9,274 nucleotides of DNA from Acidobacteriota bacterium (GCA_023380575.1 JAMCRM010000297.1:1308-10581); one strand, 5' to 3'; positions 1 to 6,682 are shown, numbered from the stretch's first letter. Numbers and translations: made by a program. The notes: generated by a model not told the origin, from the letters alone.

Positions 1-249
1 GAAATCCACACCAGCTATGGCGTCTCGCAGCCGGCCCCGTTCTCCGGGGGCACGACGGAGGTGGTTCCCCAGGTGCAAGCCGCCGCCAAGGAAGAAAGGA
101 CCCGCAACATCGTTCTGAAGGAGGGGGCCACCGTTGAGGAGTTGGTGCGGGTGCTGGCTGCCATCGGCTCCACCGCGCGCGATATCATCGCTATTCTTCA
201 GAATCTGCGCGCGGCGGGCGCCCTTGAAGCGGAACTGGAAGTGATATAG
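1..249 (+). CDS. flgI: FlgI, flagellar P-ring protein (C-terminal part)
   Basis: This is the C-terminal end (82 residues) of the flagellar P-ring protein; its start lies left of the window. FlgI is a periplasmic protein that forms the P ring around the flagellar rod in the peptidoglycan layer. The visible part carries the usual ending of the family: a VSQPAPFSGGTTEVVPQ segment, a variable acidic/basic stretch, then VEELVRVLAAIGSTARDIIA and a final AGALEAELEVI just before the TAG stop at 247-249. The next gene, flgJ, begins at the following base, so the two are almost certainly co-transcribed and translationally coupled. A P ring implies a Gram-negative-type envelope. No abnormality is visible. 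Identification rests on family knowledge of the conserved C-terminus. Confidence 0.93.
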   Translation, partial: EIHTSYGVSQPAPFSGGTTEVVPQVQAAAKEERTRNIVLKEGATVEELVRVLAAIGSTARDIIAILQNLRAAGALEAELEVI

Positions 250-624
250 ATGGACACGACGGGTGTTGGAAAAGCCGGTGGCGCGCTGCCCGCCCCGGAG
301 AGAGGGAGCGGAGAGCGCGAGGACCCCGGGAAGATCCGGAGCGCGGCGCGCGATTTCGAGGCTCTTTTGATATCGCAGATGCTGCGCTCCATGCGCGAGA
401 ACCAGGAAGGATGGCTGGGGACCGGCGAAGAAGATCAAGCCGGGGCCCAGGCGATGGAACTGGCCGAGGAGCAGTTCGCGCGCGCTCTCTCGGCCAGCGG
501 CGGTCTGGGGCTGACGCGCCTCATCGTGAACGGCTTTAATACCGCGCCGCCGGTTAGAGACTCCAACTACTCACGGCATAGTCCCGCGGCTCAGCCGCCG
601 GGATCGCAGCCCACGGAGAACTGA
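250..624 (+). CDS. flgJ: FlgJ-type rod-binding protein, no muramidase domain
   Basis: This is a 124-residue protein matching the N-terminal rod-binding domain of FlgJ, a scaffold that assists rod assembly in the periplasm. The domain covers about residues 29-92. It shows AARDFEALLISQMLRSMRE, a loop GWLGTGEEDQAGAQAM, then the helix LAEEQFARALSASGGLGLTRLI. The C-terminal peptidoglycan hydrolase domain of enterobacterial FlgJ (about 310 residues in total) is absent. After residue 95 there is only a low-complexity tail rich in Pro, Ser and Asn. The ATG directly abuts the flgI stop, and a GGAAG lies about 9 bases upstream of it, so translational coupling is likely. The last 71 bp overlap the 3' end of fliS on the opposite strand. 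The tail may therefore be poorly constrained, or the annotated stop may have drifted. A stand-alone transglycosylase encoded nearby (1444-2127) could provide the missing activity. Confidence 0.88.
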   Translation: MDTTGVGKAGGALPAPERGSGEREDPGKIRSAARDFEALLISQMLRSMRENQEGWLGTGEEDQAGAQAMELAEEQFARALSASGGLGLTRLIVNGFNTAPPVRDSNYSRHSPAAQPPGSQPTEN

Positions 625-1036
625 AATCGGATTCGGACTGCACATCGGGAGCGGAATTCGGAATCACCTCGGCGCCATCCGCGGAAATCTGGTTCCACGC
701 CTCGGCGAGCGTCTCGAGCAGCGAGGCGGCTTCTGCCATCGGCGCGTCGGCCTGGTGGAAATTGGCGTCAATGAGGCGGCGCTGCATGTAATCATAGAGT
801 GCCGCGAGGCGGACCGAGAGTTCTCCGGCCGCGGGATCCAGCGATCCGCTCAATTCCACAAGAATCTCCAAGGCGCGGCTGATAGCCGCGGAGCGCTCGC
901 GGATCTTTCCCGCCGCAAGGCAGCGCCGCGCTTCGCCGATGGAATCGAGCGCGGCCCGATAGAGCATGCGCACGAGCTGGACAGGAGTTGCCGAGATGAT
1001 GTCCGACTCGAGGTATGCCGCGTATGGGTGGTTCAT
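554..1036 (-). CDS. fliS: FliS, flagellin export chaperone
   Basis: This is a 160-residue homologue of FliS, the cytoplasmic chaperone that binds the C-terminus of flagellin and keeps it unpolymerised until export. Family hallmarks are present in order. The N-terminal PYAAYLESDIISATPVQLVR and MLYRAALDSIGEAR are at residues 4-38. ISRALEILVELSGSLDP follows, then the helix GELSVRLAALYDYMQRRLID (about residues 71-90), with ANFHQADAPMAEAASLLETL and AEAWNQI after it. Typical FliS is about 125-135 residues. Here a 35-residue acidic/Ala/Pro tail is added, and its last part overlaps flgJ on the other strand. The ATG (1034-1036) overlaps the TAA of flaG by one base (TAATG), with GAGGGAG just upstream, so it is the second gene of a flaG-fliS operon. 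No fliD or flagellin gene is visible next to it. Confidence 0.9.
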   Translation of the reverse strand: MNHPYAAYLESDIISATPVQLVRMLYRAALDSIGEARRCLAAGKIRERSAAISRALEILVELSGSLDPAAGELSVRLAALYDYMQRRLIDANFHQADAPMAEAASLLETLAEAWNQISADGAEVIPNSAPDVQSESDFSSPWAAIPAAEPRDYAVSSWSL

Positions 1037-1353
1037 TATTCTCCCTCAGCATATATATCGGATCGGTGCGGCCGATTTGCCCGCTTTAGGTCTTCGGCCA
1101 TGCGCAAGACATATTCGGGAGGAATCTGGCGGATAACCTCTTTCGTTTTCCGGTTCACCAGCCGCACCACGGGGCGGCGGGTCTCCCGGTCCATCTGGAA
1201 GGTAAGTTCGTCGTCTTCTCCGAACAGGCCGGCCTTGTTCACGGCCTTGATGGCCTGGACGATTTCTTTTTGCTCCACGCTCTGCTGCGGCGAAGGCGTG
1301 GTGGCGGTGAGGGTTGCGGTGGCATTGTGCGCGGCGGTTGATTGTATGTCCAT
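1036..1353 (-). CDS. flaG: FlaG family flagellar protein
   Basis: This is a 105-residue protein of the FlaG family, small cytoplasmic proteins commonly encoded beside fliD and fliS and reported to influence filament length. The first 30 residues are a Thr/Ala-rich, presumably disordered leader. The conserved domain follows: ELTFQMDRETRRPVVRLVNR and KTKEVIRQIPPEYVLRMAED (about residues 49-88), containing the diagnostic IRQIPPEYVLRMA motif. A strong ribosome binding site, GAGGAG, lies 7 bases upstream of the ATG. The stop codon overlaps the fliS start, so the pair forms an operon read leftward. A sigma-28-like promoter motif lies about 45-70 bases upstream in the divergent gap shared with the transglycosylase gene. 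The exact biochemical role of FlaG is not settled in the literature I know. Confidence 0.87.
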   Translation of the reverse strand: MDIQSTAAHNATATLTATTPSPQQSVEQKEIVQAIKAVNKAGLFGEDDELTFQMDRETRRPVVRLVNRKTKEVIRQIPPEYVLRMAEDLKRANRPHRSDIYAEGE

Positions 1354-1396
1354 CTTTGTGCTCCTCGGGGAAGGTATCCAATCCCCTTATTCGGTC

Positions 1397-1422
1397 TTAT
1401 CGGACGCTTCTTTCCAATTTTC
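1397..1422 (-). promoter_or_regulatory. Candidate sigma-28 (FliA) promoter for flaG-fliS
   Basis: On the minus strand, TCCGATAA (1397-1404) matches the flagellar sigma-28 -10 element GCCGATAA at 7 of 8 bases. It is preceded, 14 bases upstream, by GAAA (1419-1422), a 3 of 4 match to the TAAA core of the -35 element. The usual TAAA spacing is about 15. Transcription would start near 1390, leaving a leader of roughly 37 bases before the flaG ATG. The position fits, since class-3 flagellar genes such as flaG and fliS are often under sigma-28. The -35 match is weak, so the call is tentative. Confidence 0.42.
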
Positions 1423-1443
1423 CTTAGCGGGCAGCAGGTCATA

Positions 1444-2127
1444 ATGCGCGCAGCCGGAGTTGCTCTCCTGCTGGGGGCGGGGTGGCCCGCCATGGGCGCT
1501 TCGTCAGATAAGCCCGCGGCTCCCCCGGCCAGCCCCAACTCCGCGGTGGAAGCCATGGCGGAGTCGATCGCGCGCCAGCGTGCCGCCATCCAGAAGCAGG
1601 TCGGCGCCTCGCCCTCGGCGTCGTCCTCATTTTTTTCCGTGCCGTGGCTGAGCCCTCCGCCCGGCTCGGGCGCGGAGGCCGACTGCGATCCGCTTGCGGA
1701 GGCGGTAGTGCAGCCGCTGATCGGGCAGGCGGCGCAGTCCAATGGCCTCAAAGTCGAACTGATCCGCGCCGTGATCCGCCAGGAATCCGGATTTCGCCCG
1801 TGCGCCGTTTCATCGAAAGGGGCCATGGGGCTGATGCAACTCATGCCCGCCACTGTGCAACAGTACTCCGTCCGGGAGCCTTTTGACGCTAAGGAAAACA
1901 TCGCCGCGGGCGCCAAGCTGCTGAAGGAACTGCTGGCGCGCTACAAGGGCGACCTGCGCACGGCTCTGGCGGCTTATAACGCCGGCCCCAGCAATTTGCC
2001 GCCTGCGGGTGGGGTGCCGGATAACGACGAGACGCGGAAATACGTGGAGGCCATACTGGCTTCCCTTTCGGAAAAAGCGGCCAGCCCGCCCGCCGCGCCA
2101 AGTGCGCCCGCCGCCCGGGACCGATAA
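1444..2127 (+). CDS. Secreted lytic transglycosylase (Slt/MltE-type, GH23-like)
   Basis: This is a 227-residue exported lytic transglycosylase that cleaves the MurNAc-GlcNAc bond of peptidoglycan. Residues 1-19 (RAAGVALLLGAGWPAMGA) form a short signal peptide. A Pro/Ser/Ala linker precedes the catalytic domain at about residues 80-207. All family motifs are present: LIRAVIRQESGF with the catalytic acid Glu114, GAMGLMQLMPAT (126-137), NIAAGAKLLKELLARY, LAAYNAGP (175-182) and ETRKYVEAILA. Cys81 (DCDPL) and Cys120 (FRPCAV) flank the start of the domain and could form a disulfide in the periplasm. The start is uncertain. ATG 1444 has only AGGT four bases upstream. The frame stays open to a TTG at 1342 that would overlap the start of flaG, while an ATG at 1492 would lose the signal peptide. 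Its position beside flagellar genes and a hydrolase-less FlgJ suggests a flagellar role like SltF, but a general cell-wall role cannot be excluded. Confidence 0.88.
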   Translation: MRAAGVALLLGAGWPAMGASSDKPAAPPASPNSAVEAMAESIARQRAAIQKQVGASPSASSSFFSVPWLSPPPGSGAEADCDPLAEAVVQPLIGQAAQSNGLKVELIRAVIRQESGFRPCAVSSKGAMGLMQLMPATVQQYSVREPFDAKENIAAGAKLLKELLARYKGDLRTALAAYNAGPSNLPPAGGVPDNDETRKYVEAILASLSEKAASPPAAPSAPAARDR

Positions 2128-2139
2128 GCACAGCCATCC

Positions 2140-2167
2140 AATGGCGTTCTATTTCAGGCCATTTTGC
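2140..2167 (+). terminator. Weak candidate terminator after the transglycosylase gene
   Basis: A 6-bp perfect stem, AATGGC (2140-2145) with GCCATT (2158-2163) and a 12-base loop, is followed by only a short TTT run. A competing hairpin, GCCAT-CCA-ATGGC at 2133-2145, shares the left arm, so three alternating copies of the same pentamer are present. It sits 12 bases after the TAA stop. The stem is short and the U-tract poor, so the call is tentative. Confidence 0.25.
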
Positions 2168-2224
2168 CGGATCTCAATCTGATGCCGAAATGCTCTATGC
2201 TTGGTTGGGAAAGGGGAGTGAACC

Positions 2225-3134
2225 TTGCGCACCATTCTGTCGATTCGGGGTGGGGGCATCAGAGGAATCATCCCTTGCTGTTGCCTGGTGAAACTGGAGT
2301 CGCAGTTGGGCGGCCTGACGTGCGACCACATCGGCTATTGCGCCGGTGGAAGTTCCAACTTCCACCGGCGCGCTCCTGACCGCCGCGGTTGCCGCGGGCA
2401 TTCCGGCCAGGGACATTCTGAAGGTGTATACCGGCCGTTCCCACGAGATTTTCAGTCCGACAGGCTTCATCGCGGATGCGAAGCGGGTCCTCAAGGGCTT
2501 TATGTACGATCCGAAGAATTTGCGCGATGTCCTGGTGGAGGTTTTTGGTTCGGTGGCATCCTGGACCATCAATGACTGCCCCATCCCCTTGATGATCTCC
2601 GCAACAGCCATGAACGGCCATAACTGGTTTTTCGTAAAGGACAACGTCAGGAACAGCCGGACCACGGGAGCGGTCAGGTTGATTGATGCGGCCGTGGCTT
2701 CTTCATGCGATTAGTGGCCAATTGACGGCATCACGGGAAAGACGATTCGCTTCTTCGACGGCGGCGTGGGTGGCACCGCCAATCCGGCGTATCAGGCCTG
2801 CGTGGAAGCCTTTGAATACGATCGTTTCACCCCGGCGGACACCAGGGTCGTAGCCCTCGGGACCGGCTACTTTGCGGCTTCTGACCATCCCCCGAAGGGT
2901 CTTCTGCAAACCGTCGGCTGGACCGCGAACACACTGATTGACGCTTCGGAGGACTGGGTCGACAACGCGGTACACCGGCAGTGGCCGGGAATCATGCTAA
3001 GTTTCAACCCGGCTCTACCGGCCGACGTTGACGAGGCGGATCTCTCGGCGATCCCCACTCTGGTGCAAATCGGAGAGAAGATGGCGGCGGATCTGGACTG
3101 GACCCATTTGATCGGTGGCGAGGGCGCCGCCTGA
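2225..3134 (+). pseudogene. Patatin-like phospholipase, frameshifted and interrupted
   Basis: This is a remnant of a roughly 300-residue patatin-family lipid acyl hydrolase (Ser-Asp dyad). The 5' segment from TTG 2225 (AAGGGGAG lies 6 bases upstream) encodes ILSIRGGGIRGIIP, the oxyanion-hole motif; its first position is Arg where Asp is usual. It continues to HIGYCAG. A 10-bp insertion at about 2348-2357 then throws the frame off just before the nucleophile elbow. The rest of the elbow, TSTGALLTAAVAAG, continues one frame over (Ser codon 2361-2363). That frame runs to LIDAAVASSCD and stops at TAG 2712-2714. It resumes in the same frame with WPIDG and the catalytic-Asp motif FFDGGVGGTANPA, ending at TGA 3132-3134. 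The family normally has an ASSAAPTYF-like segment at the stop, so about five residues also seem lost. The gene ends 3 bp from the convergent hydrolase gene. Two independent lesions argue against a single sequencing error. Confidence 0.85.
2340..2371. repeat. Perfect 15-bp inverted repeat inside the patatin nucleophile elbow
   Basis: The left arm GCGCCGGTGGAAGTT (2340-2354) and right arm AACTTCCACCGGCGC (2357-2371) are exact reverse complements separated by CC. Removing ggaagttcca (2348-2357) restores the reading frame and the expected GTSTG elbow. It leaves a natural quasi-palindrome GCGCCGGT-acttcc-ACCGGCGC with 8-bp arms. The extra bases are the reverse complement of the old loop plus a few bases, as expected if a polymerase switched template within a hairpin. 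Confidence 0.9.
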
Positions 3135-3137
3135 GGG

Positions 3138-6100
3138 TCAACGGGCCACCGGGTTCATCACCGCCAACCCCATCAAGCCGACTACAACTTCCTGAGAAAG
3201 CGTTTCGAGTGTAACGCTCTCCAGTTCCAGCCCTGGAATCAGTTTCCAGCTCAGCAGCATCGCCCGGCAGTTTTCGCCGAGCTGAACCGTTTCGGGCGGT
3301 TGTTTGGGCAGGGCAAAGGCGTCAATCTCGTAATTGTAGTCCGTCCGGTTGACCAGCCCGCTCGTCTGGCCGTTTACGGAGGGGTTGGCCGTCAGCGGAG
3401 AGAGCGTCCAGTAGTTCACCGGCGGGATGAGTTGCAAAATTTCCTCCCGGCCGTCCGCATAGCGCATCCTCACCTGTGCATTGGCGATACCGCACTGCAT
3501 GGGGTTCGTGGATCCGCTGATCAGGATCCACAACGCCTCGCCCTTCTTGTGCACGGGCACACTCACGCGCTCGGGCCAATTGTCCCACAAGGACGTGAAG
3601 GCGATGTTCTTTTCCCCGCCTTGCCAAATGAATGGCACACCCTGAGGAGTCACGATGCGACCCGCCTGGTCCAGCAGTTTCGGGATGGAGTTCAGTTGGA
3701 TGATGGGCGGGGCGTTTTTCCAGAACGTGAAGGTCCAGGGTGAATAGCCATCGGAGCCGATGCGCACCGAGACTGTCTTCGGCCGCGGCGACAGATATGG
3801 CTGCCGGTAGATGGTGCGCACATCGGCATTCAGGACGCCGCCGATATCGACAGGTTCCCATCTCGCATTCGCCGGCACGGTACGCACCAGCTTGGCTTCA
3901 CGAGCGGCATCGCCGGGCGGATCATGCACGGTCACGTGGAATACCCGCCACTGCGGCGCGCCACCAATATCGGCCCTGGCAATCACGGTGTGGTGGCCGG
4001 GGTTGGACGCCAACCGGCCCCGAACGGAGCCCTCGCGCAGGACCGCCGCTTCGAGCGTGCCCTGCGGATCGGAGAACCCGGTGATCGTGCCGTTTTCAGC
4101 CGTCAACGTGATTGCATCGCCCACGTTTCCTTGCACGTTTGCCGGCACGTATCGCGGGAGGGGATCGCGGACGGTCACTAACACCCTGGCAGTCCTACGT
4201 TCCGGCAATTGCAAGCACAGAGAGCTTTGACCAAATCCCGGCTCAAGCTCAAACCTGAACGGCTTCCCGTCTACGGTTACCCCGTCCACTCCCCTGGCCG
4301 GCAGTGGGAGGCGGATATCGAGCGCGGCCGCCTTGGTCAGTTCCACCTGGTAGCGCATGATCCGGCCCTGGCGCTCAAACCGGAGATTGACGTCGGGCGT
4401 GCGAATCGAAGCATGGTCCCAAGCGGCAGGAAACTGCGGCGCAAGCCGCACCAGGCCGTTCGGATAATCGGGCGAGTAGCCGAACAATCCTTCCACCATG
4501 GTGCGGCACAACATGTGGGCGCTCTCACCGCCGATGACGCCCGGGCTGCGATTGAACGTCGTGTCGAGGAACGTCCCCAGAAAGACGTCCCAACCATCCC
4601 CGGCGAATCCGGATTGGAAATAGGCCAGGGCGAGGTGGAAGTTGTCGCCTGCCGCCCGCGGCCGCACGGACCAGATGCCCGGCACCCAGTTGGAGGTCCA
4701 AACCATGCGTCCCCCGGACTCCTTCCGGTCGTTCTGCAAGGCCCACTCCGGGTAATAGAGGGATTCGGCGGCCTGCCCGGGAGTGAGCATCCCCGCATCG
4801 ATGGGAAGGAAGATCGAATATAGCCAAGGGTCTTCGTGGAGCCGGCGGTGTCCGCCCTGTTCCAGGTACTTGCCGGCGTGCCCCTTCTGCCGCACCCACA
4901 AGCGTTCGAAGAACGCCGTCCGGATCTTTTCCAGCATTGCGGAGTGAAACTTCACGGCGGCCGAATCACCGACGCGGCGGGCCATGTCCAGGGCCGCCTT
5001 GTGCCCGCGGTAGGCATAAGCGGTTTCTTCGGCTGATCCGCCTCCGTTGTACCACACAGAGTCCGTAGGCCAAGTGTTGATGTAACTTTCGTAAAGACCG
5101 TCGCCGTCGGGGTCGAAGCACTCACGCATCCATTCCAGGTGGAGATCGAGGGCCGGCCGCAGGACCGATTCCAATTCCGGGTCGGCGGTCCAGCGCCAGT
5201 CGTGCAGAATCTGGTCGAAGAACTGCGTCTGCATGTCGTAAAAGCCCTGGTCCTTGGCGATGTAGCCGCGCCCGTAGAAACGGGAATCGGCATGCTCGAC
5301 AGTCAGGAGCCTGGCGGGATCGGCCTTTGGCCGGGTCTTGTCCGATTGCCTGACCTGGTGGCTTATGTAATATTTAGCCTCTTCCTTCACACGATCGTGC
5401 CAACCATACGCCGTGGCGCCGAAGATCCCGCGCCAGCCAGGCAAAGGGAGGTTCCAGGATGTCGCACTGTGGACGAAGACCGGGGGATACCAACCTCCAT
5501 CGAGTTCGGCGGCGATGGCGGAGGCAAGGGTATTGAGCCGCTCATCGGGAGTTGACACCGTAACCCGGCGCTCCAGTTCTTCACCGCGTTTCCACCCGGT
5601 TGAGAAAGCCTCGGCCGGTGCATTGACCCGAGCCCGATCCACGGGCTGATTGGCGGAGAATACTTCCACCGCCCAGTAGACGTCTTTATTGGCATCGAGT
5701 GCGACTGTACCCGTGACAATGGGCAGGCCAGCGGCGCCGCTCTGCTCCAGCGCGCCGGGGCGCTCCCACATGGATGCACCGGCGACCACCGTCCGTGTGT
5801 TCACGCTGCATCGGCCTGCAATGGATCCAGTCCGCTGGATATTGGGTGTGTTCAGGGCCGGCGGCGTGAGCAGGAACCCGCCTTCCTCCAGGCGCACATC
5901 GTTGCCGGAAGCATCCTGCGGGACGAAGGAGCGCCCGACAGAGCTCGACGCGTTCATCTTATTAGTGGCTCCGCCGTAAGCCCATACCAGCCTGTCGCCA
6001 GTCCTCGCCCCGTCGGCATGCAGCCACGCCGCCATCCCGGCCGCGCCGCTTAGCGGCGTTACCTTCAGGGTAACGATGAGCCCCCGGAAAGCCCGATCGT

Positions 6101-6470
6101 GCATGGTCCAGGTCATGCGGTCGGCACGGTACTCCGATACAGTGTCACCCGCGTCGTGGAGCCACTTCGCCTGGTTTCCCCTCACAACTCCCACCAGGAA
6201 CGTCCCATGCAGCTGATAACCGCGGCCGAAGGTGTAGGATGTCAGGCGGATCAATGGCCGGTCCCCGGCGAGCACATAAGAGTTGGTGTTATTGCAGTAG
6301 AGCGGGCGGTTGTTAATTTTATCCAGATTGCGGCCGACGAACGCGCCGGCTTCGGCGCTATAGCGCGTGGGAGTGATCGCCTGACCGGCGGCGCAGAATG
6401 AAAGCCCGGCGGTTGCAGACCAAACTACGCCCATTATTATCGTGACTCTTCCAGGCTTCGATAACACCAT
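3138..6470 (-). CDS. Large secreted multidomain glycoside-hydrolase-like protein (DUF4450-like N-terminus)
   Basis: This is a 1110-residue exported protein, probably acting on a polysaccharide or glycoside outside the cytoplasm. Residues 1-31 are a signal peptide (Lys/Arg, then IIMGVVWSATAGLSFCAAG). About 45-300 is a beta-rich domain (NRPLYCNNTNSYVLAGDRPL, GTFLVGVV, KWLHDAGDTVSEYRADRM) that resembles DUF4450. About 305-670 is an (alpha/alpha)6-barrel-like core with GWRGIFGATAYGWHDR (345-360), FDPDGDGLYESYINTWPTDS (452-471), SNWVPGIWSVRP and SPGVIGGESAHMLCRTMVEG. Asp470 and Glu649 are plausible catalytic acids, but this is a guess. A beta-sandwich (about 685-770), an Ig-like segment (about 775-850) and a C-terminal beta domain (860-1110, with SLWDNWPERVSVPV, ISGSTNP and RYADGREEILQLIPPVNYW) follow. 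ATG 6470 was chosen because GGGAGG lies 5 bases upstream and the signal peptide then starts at residue 1; an upstream ATG at 6512 lacks both. Substrate unknown. It converges with the patatin remnant with a 3-bp gap. Confidence 0.75.
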   Translation of the reverse strand: MVLSKPGRVTIIMGVVWSATAGLSFCAAGQAITPTRYSAEAGAFVGRNLDKINNRPLYCNNTNSYVLAGDRPLIRLTSYTFGRGYQLHGTFLVGVVRGNQAKWLHDAGDTVSEYRADRMTWTMHDRAFRGLIVTLKVTPLSGAAGMAAWLHADGARTGDRLVWAYGGATNKMNASSSVGRSFVPQDASGNDVRLEEGGFLLTPPALNTPNIQRTGSIAGRCSVNTRTVVAGASMWERPGALEQSGAAGLPIVTGTVALDANKDVYWAVEVFSANQPVDRARVNAPAEAFSTGWKRGEELERRVTVSTPDERLNTLASAIAAELDGGWYPPVFVHSATSWNLPLPGWRGIFGATAYGWHDRVKEEAKYYISHQVRQSDKTRPKADPARLLTVEHADSRFYGRGYIAKDQGFYDMQTQFFDQILHDWRWTADPELESVLRPALDLHLEWMRECFDPDGDGLYESYINTWPTDSVWYNGGGSAEETAYAYRGHKAALDMARRVGDSAAVKFHSAMLEKIRTAFFERLWVRQKGHAGKYLEQGGHRRLHEDPWLYSIFLPIDAGMLTPGQAAESLYYPEWALQNDRKESGGRMVWTSNWVPGIWSVRPRAAGDNFHLALAYFQSGFAGDGWDVFLGTFLDTTFNRSPGVIGGESAHMLCRTMVEGLFGYSPDYPNGLVRLAPQFPAAWDHASIRTPDVNLRFERQGRIMRYQVELTKAAALDIRLPLPARGVDGVTVDGKPFRFELEPGFGQSSLCLQLPERRTARVLVTVRDPLPRYVPANVQGNVGDAITLTAENGTITGFSDPQGTLEAAVLREGSVRGRLASNPGHHTVIARADIGGAPQWRVFHVTVHDPPGDAAREAKLVRTVPANARWEPVDIGGVLNADVRTIYRQPYLSPRPKTVSVRIGSDGYSPWTFTFWKNAPPIIQLNSIPKLLDQAGRIVTPQGVPFIWQGGEKNIAFTSLWDNWPERVSVPVHKKGEALWILISGSTNPMQCGIANAQVRMRYADGREEILQLIPPVNYWTLSPLTANPSVNGQTSGLVNRTDYNYEIDAFALPKQPPETVQLGENCRAMLLSWKLIPGLELESVTLETLSQEVVVGLMGLAVMNPVAR

Positions 6471-6475
6471 TCCGT

Positions 6476-6481
6476 CCTCCC
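6476..6481 (-). promoter_or_regulatory. Ribosome binding site fixing the start of the hydrolase gene
   Basis: On the minus strand, GGGAGG lies 5 bases before ATG 6470. The in-frame upstream ATG at 6512 has no comparable site and would put 14 polar residues ahead of the signal peptide. Confidence 0.7.
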
Positions 6482-6610
6482 GAACACAACCGATTGGCCC
6501 ACTACTGGACATATGAAACTATCAAATGCGACAGCGGGCTTCAATGGTCTATTGCGTTGACGGGGATTGCGGTGTTGTACTCCCGTTGACAGAGTTAACA
6601 CGGATCCATC

Positions 6611-6640
6611 TTGTTGCAGGTCCCAAGCAGCCCGTATAAT
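6611..6640 (+). promoter_or_regulatory. Candidate vegetative promoter for the sheath-tube operon
   Basis: A perfect -10 hexamer TATAAT (6635-6640) is preceded by TTGTTG (6611-6616), a 3 of 6 match to TTGACA, with an 18-base spacer. Transcription would begin near 6647 and give a leader of about 90 bases before the sheath ATG. The -10 element is convincing because the surroundings are GC-rich. The -35 is weak, which suggests help from an activator or an alternative recognition mode. Confidence 0.5.
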
Positions 6641-6682
6641 GACTTCGCTATCACGGCTTAGCGTGTTGGAATCGCTGGACAC

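Noticed and set aside
755..1444. Long open frame on the plus strand opposite fliS and flaG
   Set aside because: It lies antisense to two confidently identified flagellar genes, its translation is Arg/Ser-rich with no family pattern, and it has no ribosome binding site.
1239..1916. Long open frame on the minus strand opposite the transglycosylase gene
   Set aside because: Shadow frame of a GC-rich gene; the plus-strand protein has all catalytic motifs and this translation has none.
2340..2371. Programmed frameshift or recoding at the palindrome
   Set aside because: There is no slippery sequence, the shift is explained by a 10-base insertion, and a second stop lies downstream, so decay is simpler.
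2195..2665. 156-codon frame on the minus strand through the patatin region
   Set aside because: The plus strand carries recognisable patatin motifs across the whole interval; the minus frame is a byproduct of codon bias.
2686..2718. Imperfect direct repeat (ATGCG...GTGGC twice) around the second patatin lesion as a duplication
   Set aside because: The matches are only five bases each with different interiors and slightly different spacing, so chance is a sufficient explanation.
3113..3151. CGGTGGC/GCCACCG inverted repeat between the convergent patatin remnant and hydrolase gene as a bidirectional terminator
   Set aside because: The 25-base loop is long, there is no U-tract on either side, and the stem lies mostly within coding ends.
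6586..6591. Perfect TTGACA hexamer as a -35 element
   Set aside because: No acceptable -10 hexamer lies 16-18 bases downstream; the perfect TATAAT at 6635 is too far away.
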